Assembly (NCBI RefSeq): GCF_030994125.1 | Contig: NZ_CP099918.1 | Coordinates: forward strand, 620,001-684,000 | Reading direction: 5' to 3' | Source of the DNA: Pseudoalteromonas xiamenensis | Lineage (GTDB): Bacteria > Pseudomonadota > Gammaproteobacteria > Enterobacterales > Alteromonadaceae | Length of the DNA stretch: 64,000 nucleotides | Part shown: positions 55,714 through 62,902 of the stretch, in pieces | Layout of the letters: every line of letters starts with the position of its first letter | Numbering within the stretch: position 1 is the stretch's first letter | Translations under genes and position numbers: made by a program | The notes under the pieces: generated by a model | Told to the model about the DNA's origin: nothing | Database searches by the model: none | Seen by the model: only the letters and a program-made list of their open reading frames with translations

Positions 55714-56787
55714 TTAGAGTAGAGCCTGTTTCTTAATAAACTCAACTAAGTCTTTAGAAATAGCTTGATGTTCAGTTTGAGTAGGGTGCCAAACGCAGCC
55801 TTCAAAAGTAGAACTGAACACGTGAGAATATAGCTGGGACACCTCATTATCCTTCAATAAGGTCATTGCTTTTTCAGTCGCAGGGATGATCAAGTCATAC
55901 GGGTAAGCAGGCCGCGGCATGTAAACTATCGGAACGGCAGGATACCGACTTCGAATTTGTAACGTGTACGCGACCATCTCACTAACCCATGCATTTTCAA
56001 CGTCTGAAATGGTTTGCCAAGGTTCGCCATTTTGTGGATCTGTACTGAAGTCATTTGTTCCGACCTCAATGATGATTAAGTTTGGAAATCTATCTTCAAA
56101 TTCTGTTTTGTCGCTAAATAAAGCCGAGAGTCTGTCTGTGTATGTACGGATTGTGTGATGGGGTTGGTTACCCGACCAATTGCGGATCAGTCCAAGTCCA
56201 GAATAGGAAACTTGAGTAAAACTAGCCCCAAGGGATTTTGCACTCAAGTAAGGAAAAGCAACTCGGGCATTACTCGTATTCACAATTTCTTGCCAATCAC
56301 AATCTCGCTTACTTGACTCACTACCAAACCCGGCACTAATTGAATCACCAATAAACAAAATATGCGGCTGGCTTTTAACCACACCTTCTGTTTGACCATC
56401 CATCTCAAATTTGAAGATGCGAGAGTTATGTTCATAGTTTTCCCAACGCTTCACCAGTTCAATGATTACATCCGCTGGATTTTCACTTTCAAAAAGCACG
56501 AAATTTTCCGGTTCGCCGGAATAGCTTGTCAGAATTTTTTTATACAATTGCCCGTTGATTAAAACATCAAATTGATCACCAAAACCGGCCAGTTTGACGC
56601 TGAGTTTTTTGCCTATCAAGCGAGTTTTAACCTGAGTACCTGGCCAATTAAAAGTAACAGAACCGTCTGTGTAGTGTTTCGATATTCTACCTTCATACGA
56701 TATTGTATGATGTGTTCCTTCTATAGTTTTTGATTGCGCATAACAGGATAGGGCAAATGCCGCTATCATCAATGTTGGCTTGTACAT
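55714..56787 (-). CDS. Secreted SGNH esterase, carbohydrate esterase family 2-like
   Basis: 357 aa with a signal peptide (LMIAAFALSCYAQSK). An N-terminal jelly-roll (about residues 25-130, GSVTFNWPGTQVKTRLIG) is followed by the SGNH hydrolase domain with the catalytic Ser in ILFIGDSISAGFG, Gly and Asn in IIEVGTNDFST, and Asp/His in CVWHPTQTEHQ. The two-domain order is that of CE2 acetyl-xylan/glucomannan esterases. Substrate inferred only from family. The start of the gene overlaps a Ter-like 14-mer at 56.7 kb. Confidence 0.86.
   Translation of the reverse strand: MYKPTLMIAAFALSCYAQSKTIEGTHHTISYEGRISKHYTDGSVTFNWPGTQVKTRLIGKKLSVKLAGFGDQFDVLINGQLYKKILTSYSGEPENFVLFESENPADVIIELVKRWENYEHNSRIFKFEMDGQTEGVVKSQPHILFIGDSISAGFGSESSKRDCDWQEIVNTSNARVAFPYLSAKSLGASFTQVSYSGLGLIRNWSGNQPHHTIRTYTDRLSALFSDKTEFEDRFPNLIIIEVGTNDFSTDPQNGEPWQTISDVENAWVSEMVAYTLQIRSRYPAVPIVYMPRPAYPYDLIIPATEKAMTLLKDNEVSQLYSHVFSSTFEGCVWHPTQTEHQAISKDLVEFIKKQALL
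56704..56717 (+). other. Ter-like site 5, inside the esterase gene
   Basis: TGTATGATGTGTTC, 13 of 14 positions, same orientation as sites 2-4. Confidence 0.5.
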
Positions 56788-57030
56788 GTTGCATTCCTTT
56801 TGTGGTTTGTATCCACAAAAACTTTACCGTATTTAGTAATCGTTTATGCTATGCAAAGATTGATTTTTGATTGAAAAATATTCATTTTTTTAGGAACACC
56901 AAACTGATTATTAACGTTTAACGTGTTCCCTTTGCCAACAGTCAGCTATTTGCAAAACAAAAATATGATTGGTCTGATACTGGTTTAACTGTTGTAGTAG
57001 CCCGCAAGAAAACGATGGTTATTTCACCAG

Positions 57031-57924
57031 CTATGCTTTGTTATGTAACAGTTTGCTACTCACCTTAATTAGACTTACTACAATTAGGCCCGCACAAAAA
57101 CCAAGCACTGCGTTGAAACTTAAAGAGAGCAATGTTTTAAAAGCGTTATTGCTAATATTAAGTGAATCGACGTAATGGCCTAAAAAAGGCAAACCATGAG
57201 AAAGAATTTCTCCACCAATGAGTAAACAGGCAACCATACCGACAAAAGACAATAGCGACATCAGTTGCGTCGCTAAACTGAGCAACCCTTTACCAAATAA
57301 ATATTTGAACCCCGTCGCTCGCTTTTTGATTTCATTACGAATAATGTGTAACGCAATATCATCGAGTTTAACGAATAGGCCAACTAAGCCATACACACCA
57401 ACCGTCATGATTACGGCGATAATGGAAAGCACGATAAATTGCATCATCATCGTTTGGTCCTGTATAGAACCCAGAGCAATGACAATGATTTCCGCACTTA
57501 GAACGGTATCCATTTTTATTGCATCTTTTATTTTCTCTTTTTCAAATTCAAGCAACGAGACATTTTCATCTTGAACTGCTGCCAACAAAGCTTCATGGTG
57601 AGCCGACTTTTTAAATAGGTGTAGGAGTTTTTCACTTCCTTCATAACACAAAAATAGTCCGCCGAGCATTAGCAAAGGTTGGATTAAGAATGGTAAAAAA
57701 AAGCTTAGCGCTAAAGCGATTGGGACGACTATCGCCTTATTTAGAAAGCTGCCTTTTGCTACAGCCCAAACAACCGGAAGTTCACGTTCAGGCTTAATAT
57801 CACCAGATAAACTTTGTGCGTTCACCGCTAAATCATCACCTAATACAGGTGCTGTTTTACTCGCCGCAACTTTTGTTAGAAAAACGATGTCATCCAATAG
57901 TGCGAAAAATGATCCACCAGCCAT
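57031..57924 (-). CDS. DUF808/YedI-type inner membrane protein
   Basis: 297 aa (E. coli YedI 305). The family opening AGGSFFALLDDIVFLTKVAA is clear, followed by LLMLGGLFLCYEGSEKLLHL and six or so hydrophobic segments. Function unknown in all species I recall. Single gene, divergent from the deaminase. Confidence 0.9.
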   Translation of the reverse strand: MAGGSFFALLDDIVFLTKVAASKTAPVLGDDLAVNAQSLSGDIKPERELPVVWAVAKGSFLNKAIVVPIALALSFFLPFLIQPLLMLGGLFLCYEGSEKLLHLFKKSAHHEALLAAVQDENVSLLEFEKEKIKDAIKMDTVLSAEIIVIALGSIQDQTMMMQFIVLSIIAVIMTVGVYGLVGLFVKLDDIALHIIRNEIKKRATGFKYLFGKGLLSLATQLMSLLSFVGMVACLLIGGEILSHGLPFLGHYVDSLNISNNAFKTLLSLSFNAVLGFCAGLIVVSLIKVSSKLLHNKA

Positions 57925-58081
57925 ACGTTATAAACTTAATATCTTTATTTAGAATAAATTCACTTTATCTCAAGCGCTTAGAGGATGCTATTAAAGAATT
58001 ACAAAATCAGACACATAAGTACTAGACAAATGAAACACAATTTTGTTTCTATATTCTTGTATTACTGCCCAAGGGAAAACA

Positions 58082-58561
58082 ATGAACTACGAAAACTATG
58101 TCAAGTTAGCAATCGAAAGTGCAATTAAATCAGCAGTTAATGGAAACCTACCTTACGGCTGCATCTTGCTATCTCCTGAAGGGCAGGTAATAGAAACCGG
58201 TGAAAATTCAATTGTTACTAAACCCGACTTAATAGGCCATGCTGAGATTAACTTAATACAGGCGCTCAAAAGTGAATACTCTTCAGAGTATTTAAAACAA
58301 TGTACGATAGTGACAAGTGACGAACCATGCTCTATGTGCTCATCCGCTATTTATTGGGCCGGTTTCAAAACGCTCGTTTTCGGTTTAAGTAAACAACGAT
58401 TCTATCGGGAATTTGGCAGAGATAATCCTGATTGGGATTTCGAAATATCAGCAAAAGATATTCTATCTAAAGGTGGACGAGAAACAGAGGTCATCGGACC
58501 ATTCTTGGAAGACAAAGTACTTGAAATGCACAAAGCCTATAAGGCAGGAAAATTAAAATGA
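58082..58561 (+). CDS. Nucleoside/nucleobase deaminase
   Basis: 159 aa cytidine-deaminase-fold enzyme. Zinc and catalytic residues are seen in LIGHAEINLIQAL (HAE) and SDEPCSMCSSAIYWAG (PCxxC). The C-terminal part resembles guanine deaminase/TadA-like proteins; the exact base cannot be told. The ATG at 58082 follows AAGGG; a longer frame upstream has no ribosome site. Confidence 0.87.
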   Translation: MNYENYVKLAIESAIKSAVNGNLPYGCILLSPEGQVIETGENSIVTKPDLIGHAEINLIQALKSEYSSEYLKQCTIVTSDEPCSMCSSAIYWAGFKTLVFGLSKQRFYREFGRDNPDWDFEISAKDILSKGGRETEVIGPFLEDKVLEMHKAYKAGKLK

Positions 58562-58621
58562 GCTAGTGTTAAAGTAGAATTGTCTCGATTCGAAAGGGTT
58601 TAGTTTCAGGATGAACCTAGT

Positions 58622-59597
58622 ATGTGGTTAAGACCGTTAATTAACCTATTTTTTTCTGTTTTTCATGTCATTGCGTGTCTTACACGATAGCAGTGGTTGG
58701 AAAGACTAAGAATGACAGTTTTTATGAACAGTCTTATAAAGGCTGTTTAGAATTTGCTAAAACTCACACAGATGTAAGTTGTCTATATGACGGCGCTGAC
58801 GATTATCAAGACGTTAGAACACAAGTGCTTGTGGTTAACGATTTAATCCAAAAAAACATCGATGCATTAATGGTGTCGACGACCGACTCGAATTTCTTAA
58901 TCAAAGGCGCACTAAAACTCGCGAAAAAAAGAACATTCCAGTACTTACATTTGACTCGGATCTTCTACAACAAGATAGCGATTACCGAATTGCCTACGTC
59001 GGTACGAATAACTTTGATTTTGGTGTCGCGCTCGGAAATGCCGCTAAAAGTCACAAGAAAAAAACGCCTCAACCGATTTGTATTCAAACAGGACATAGAA
59101 CAACACCCAACCTAAATAAACGGGTAGAAGGAGTACGCTTTGCATTATCAGGCCAAAGCAAAAATCGACTCGATGGTACATCGGGTTGGATAGAATACGA
59201 GCGATGTCCGCTTTACACGATGGGTAAAAGAGAAGACGCCTTAAAACAACTCGTAACGATTATTGATGATGTCGAACCGCCAATTTTTATAGCGGTTGCA
59301 GGATTTGCCCAATTTAATCCTCAATATAGTAATGAAATTCAGCGATTTAAAAACAAACTGTCCAATGACGAAATAACGATAATTTCAGCAGATACCGAAA
59401 TGAGCCAGTTAGAAATACTCAAACTCGGCCTGTCGACAATTAATATCGGACAAAATCCATTTGAAATGGGGAGAAAAGGCGCAGAGATTCTATTTGAATA
59501 TCTAGTAGAAGGTAAGCGACCTATAACTGACAAACTTTACTTAAACTTTCACTATTGTGACCGTTCAAATGCTGATACCTGTACAATCAACCATTAA
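58622..59597 (+). CDS. Periplasmic sugar-binding-like protein, frameshifted
   Basis: Reading 58675-58930 and then the neighbouring frame to 59597 gives one type-I periplasmic-binding-protein fold of about 305-325 aa: SYTIAVVGKTKNDSFYEQSY, then NIPVLTFDSDLLQQDSDYRI, ICIQTGHRTTPNLNKRVEGV and INIGQNPFEMGRKGAEILFE. One A missing from a seven-A run (58924-58930) explains the break. A signal-peptide-like start (ATG 58622, WLRPLINLFF) is in a third frame, joined if one T is added to the T7 run at 58649-58655. Ligand probably a sugar, by fold; no ABC transporter is adjacent. It precedes an AraC gene. Confidence 0.68.
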
Positions 59598-59701
59598 AGC
59601 CATCAAGTCGCAACTCTGTGCTAAGTCAGCAATTTTGTTCTATTCAACCTTTGTGCTCATTTCTATACTTAATCATCTAGTGAACAAACGAGCAAAGACC
59701 C

Positions 59702-60526
59702 ATGCCTGAACGTTTTCAATATCTTCGAAGTAGTCATCATGAAGGCCTCAGTACATTCAGTGCTCGCATAACCTCGTTTAGTTATGACAAACATGCACAT
59801 GAAGAGTACAGCATCGGCGTTACGCGCAAAGGACGACAAGACTTTTTTAGCAGCGGAGTTTTTCACAAAAGTAACGCGGGCAATGTCATATTCTTTAACC
59901 CAGAACAAGTCCATGATGGCTGCGCTGGTGAACGCACAGAATTGGAATATGACATGATCTATATTCCAGAAACTACGCTCATCAATTTAATGGGCACGCT
60001 TGGTCGTTTTTCTAAAGAACAAGCTCGATTGAAAACGTCCTTGTTCCATGACATTGCGCTCCGCAATCAAGTATTAAAGCTTGGGCAGCAAATGCACCAA
60101 CCATCAAATTCTCAACTTGAGGAAGAAGCTGCTCTTCTCAATATCGCTCAGTCTGTTGTTCGATTAGGCGGAGGTACACTTATTGACGGGCGAAATAACG
60201 TGCGTAAAGACAAGCTACTTTTGCAGGCAAAAGATTTTATTCAGGATAATTTAAATACCAAATTGACTGTCGACGACATATCAAATGCCGCTTCATTGTC
60301 TAAGTATCACTTTATTCGATTGTTCAATGAACAGTTTGGAATTACTCCACACCAATATGTTTTAAATTGCAGGCTTATTAGGGCAAAACACGCTATTGAG
60401 CGTGGTGAAGGGGCATTGGATGTTGCGGTTCAATTTGGGTTTTCAGACATCAACCATTTAAACCGAAAATTTAAGCGTGTTTTCGGCATTACACCACATC
60501 AATATCAACGACAACTGAGCTACTAG
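59702..60526 (+). CDS. AraC-family transcriptional regulator
   Basis: 274 aa with a cupin-like ligand domain (HEEYSIGVTRKGRQDFF, VIFFNPEQVHDGCAGE) and a C-terminal double helix-turn-helix (SLSKYHFIRLFNEQFGITPH, FGFSDINHLNRKFKRVFGIT). It belongs to the group that sits beside LysE exporters, as here: the LysE gene starts 31 bases downstream. It probably activates that exporter. Confidence 0.9.
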   Translation: MPERFQYLRSSHHEGLSTFSARITSFSYDKHAHEEYSIGVTRKGRQDFFSSGVFHKSNAGNVIFFNPEQVHDGCAGERTELEYDMIYIPETTLINLMGTLGRFSKEQARLKTSLFHDIALRNQVLKLGQQMHQPSNSQLEEEAALLNIAQSVVRLGGGTLIDGRNNVRKDKLLLQAKDFIQDNLNTKLTVDDISNAASLSKYHFIRLFNEQFGITPHQYVLNCRLIRAKHAIERGEGALDVAVQFGFSDINHLNRKFKRVFGITPHQYQRQLSY

Positions 60527-60557
60527 TTTCAAACCATCATCCAATCTAGAGCAGATC

Positions 60558-61142
60558 ATGATAGACATCATTTTTTATGCATTTGGCGTTATGTATACGC
60601 CTGGGCCTGTGAATGCTATTGGCCTAAATAATGGTATTCAAAAACAACCTAGCCTAATTCGTTTTTTTGCAGGCGTAGGCGCGGCGATGTTTATACTCTT
60701 TTTCGCATTTGCGCTAGTAGGAGAGACGTTAATGAACGAAACCATCATTAAGCTCGCCTCAGTCCTTGGAGCGATATATGTTCTTTGGCTCTCGTATAAA
60801 ATATTCAACGCTAACATTGCGTTAAAGCAAGAATGTGAGAATAGGGCGCTTACATTTCGAGATGGTTTGTTAATGCAACTACTTAATCCAAAGGCGATGG
60901 TCGTGGTTTTACCTGTTGCGACGATTCAATTTCCAGCAGCGGGAATTGGCGGTATCGAGATTATTTTGTGGTGTATCGGCTTGGCCATATTCGCATTTGG
61001 TGCTCCTTTTTCTTATTTTCTTTTTGGACGCTTATTAGGTAATTCATTAAAAAGCGATGTAGCACTACACATAATAAACAAACTTATGGCGTTCTTTTTA
61101 TTTATCGTTGCTATCAGCATGGCAACAAACCCTTTTATTTAA
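60558..61142 (+). CDS. LysE/RhtB-family exporter
   Basis: 194 aa, about six spans, opening VMYTPGPVNAIGLNNGIQKQ and central LLMQLLNPKAMVVVLPVATI. Directly downstream of the AraC regulator and followed at 25 bases by the DUF2000 gene; the three form a likely operon. Only distantly like the LysE protein at 32.8 kb. Confidence 0.88.
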   Translation: MIDIIFYAFGVMYTPGPVNAIGLNNGIQKQPSLIRFFAGVGAAMFILFFAFALVGETLMNETIIKLASVLGAIYVLWLSYKIFNANIALKQECENRALTFRDGLLMQLLNPKAMVVVLPVATIQFPAAGIGGIEIILWCIGLAIFAFGAPFSYFLFGRLLGNSLKSDVALHIINKLMAFFLFIVAISMATNPFI

Positions 61143-61166
61143 ACTTAATAGAATACAGAGGTTAAC

Positions 61167-61577
61167 ATGCAATTCGAGACCAAATTCACTATTGTTGTCG
61201 CCGATGATTTACCTATGTGGCAAAAGCTAAACGTAGTCAGCTTTTTAGCCGGCGGCGTGACTAAAAGCGAACACGTTAATACGGGTAAACACTATCTCGA
61301 CAGCGAAGGTAACACCTATCTGCCACTGTGTACTCAACCTATTATCGTTCTAAAAGCACCTAGAAATAAACTGCCTACCTTCATTCAGCGTGCAAAAAAA
61401 GACCGGACTGATGTTGCGATTTTTATCGATGATATGTTTTACACTGGTTTTGATGAAGCGAATCGAAAAACCACCGAAAAATACACAAGTGAAAACCTTC
61501 CCCTTGTTGGCATCGCTATGTGCACTGACAAAAAAATAGTCGATAAAATTTTTAAAGGCGCCAAGTTACATGATTAA
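61167..61577 (+). CDS. DUF2000-family protein
   Basis: 136 aa, FETKFTIVVADDLPMWQKLN, VSFLAGGVTKSEH and TQPIIVLKAPRNKL; an alpha/beta fold related to peptidyl-tRNA hydrolase II. No function established. AGAGG precedes the ATG. Last gene of the AraC-LysE-DUF2000 unit; DUF2000 genes often accompany AraC/LysE pairs. Confidence 0.85.
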   Translation: MQFETKFTIVVADDLPMWQKLNVVSFLAGGVTKSEHVNTGKHYLDSEGNTYLPLCTQPIIVLKAPRNKLPTFIQRAKKDRTDVAIFIDDMFYTGFDEANRKTTEKYTSENLPLVGIAMCTDKKIVDKIFKGAKLHD

Positions 61578-61654
61578 CTGTTCACTAGATATAATAGAAG
61601 CGTTATCGAGCTAAACATTAAAAACGTCACTCATTAGTTCTGATTTCAGCTGGC

Positions 61655-62269
61655 ATGTATAGTATTATTAATCACACACAAAATTTACTTACAGCGTTAG
61701 ATCACAATATGAGTAATCGAGATCTAAATAGTGCATTTGCACTGATCAAGTTTTTTAGTAAAAAGGAACACTACTTGAGCTTTTTAAATGGAAACACTTT
61801 GTTTCGTACTCCTCATTATTACAGGACATGTGAAGATGTAGGTAGGGGCGATAGAAACGAATCTTGTCTACTATTTTGGGGGAAAAAATTTGGAGGCCAG
61901 AAACCAAAGTTTGAACTGATTGGGAATTCCAATTTAGACTTTGAAACATATGAAAGTGTCCTCATTTATCCAACTACGGAGCAAAACGATTCATGGATGC
62001 AGTCTTGGGCAATTATGGGACCTCATAATGGCTTCGAACATTCACTAGAGCAACTGCAAGAAGAATTTGGTTTTTACTTTGTCGTTTTACCTGCGAAGAA
62101 CATAGCAAAATACGCCAAACTGGTTGAAAAACATAGCGGTTCAAAGATTACATACGGAGCCATAAGATACTCTGAAAATCCTAAAGAGCGCTCATTGACT
62201 GTTAAAGATACCAAATTTAGTTACCAAAAAGAGTTTAGGTTTTATACGGGTCAATGTGCTAAAGATTAA
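61655..62269 (+). CDS. Hypothetical protein, possibly cut short by an in-frame stop
   Basis: 204 aa, not named; the pattern HYLSFLNGNTLFRTPHYYRT, GRGDRNESC and YQKEFRFYTG resembles a loose family of accessory-region proteins with lineage-specific spread. After the TAA the same frame stays open for about 47 codons (DMYFTIPELNTMLLDAKSLK, to 62413), and these read like a continuation. A longer protein with a nonsense change, or two genes, are both possible. Nothing is known of its role; AT-rich relative to neighbours. Confidence 0.5.
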   Translation: MYSIINHTQNLLTALDHNMSNRDLNSAFALIKFFSKKEHYLSFLNGNTLFRTPHYYRTCEDVGRGDRNESCLLFWGKKFGGQKPKFELIGNSNLDFETYESVLIYPTTEQNDSWMQSWAIMGPHNGFEHSLEQLQEEFGFYFVVLPAKNIAKYAKLVEKHSGSKITYGAIRYSENPKERSLTVKDTKFSYQKEFRFYTGQCAKD

Positions 62270-62413
62270 CTAACCGATATGTATTTCACAATTCCTGAAT
62301 TAAACACGATGCTTTTAGATGCTAAGTCTCTCAAACTAACTTCACCCAATGGAGATATAAGATACTGTTCAGTGGGTAATAGAGGCGTATTAACTATCAA
62401 TAGTACTCTTTAA

Positions 62414-62796
62414 ACACTGTTAAAAATGATTTAAACCCGATTAAAAATGGCGAAAAGTGATCTAATTCTAAACGTCTTTCGATCAATAATGATCTCGAAT
62501 TGAAAGGGTTTGATAGGTTTTTGTCTAAAATCATCTGTCTTTTAACATTTGGAAGGGAAAGCACTAAATTTTAACGACACCTTGATTTTCTAGGCCTGCG
62601 AAGGTTCGACCATTCGATTTTTCAAATATCCCCAAATCTAAAAATGAACGACCCCTTACATATAAAACAGTATAGCGACAGAAATTCTTTTAATTGCTAA
62701 ACATCACCAGAACAAAAAATCTCAAAGTGCCGCGAAATCTCAACTTAAATGGCGATGATCAAATCAAAGGCGTGAGCAGAAAACCCACAACACATT
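62414..62796. other. Gene-free region before the dif candidate
   Basis: About 380 bases with no gene. It contains several GATC sites (62456-62500) but no iteron of the origin type. Probably untranslated border of the terminus region. Confidence 0.4.
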
Positions 62797-62824
62797 ATTT
62801 AACATAACGTAATTTATCGGCATT
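62797..62824 (-). other. Candidate dif site of the chromid (dif2)
   Basis: On the minus strand an 11-base XerC arm AATGCCGATAA, six central bases ATTACG and a perfect XerD arm TTATGTTAAAT, giving the standard 28-base 11-6-11 layout. Vibrio cholerae dif2 also starts AATGC and ends GTTATGTTAAAT. Intergenic. This is where XerC/XerD would resolve dimers of the replicon. Confidence 0.72.
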
Positions 62825-62844
62825 TACTAATTTATCATTAGCAA

Positions 62845-62871
62845 TGTCCAATACTAGGCAGTATCGGACAT
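62845..62871. repeat. Palindromic recombinase-like site beside dif
   Basis: TGTCCAATACT (62845-62855), spacer AGGC, AGTATCGGACA (62860-62870): 11-base arms inverted with one mismatch. The right half with the next T, AGTATCGGACAT, recurs upstream of the integrase gene at 55.64 kb. It lies 20 bases from the dif candidate. Confidence 0.45.
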
Positions 62872-62902
62872 TATGGTGTTTTAATCTGATTAGCATTGAG
62901 GC

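Noticed and set aside
62440..62520. GATC-rich stretch as a second origin
   Set aside because: Lacks the TTAGTAAAA part of the iterons, DnaA box and initiator gene.
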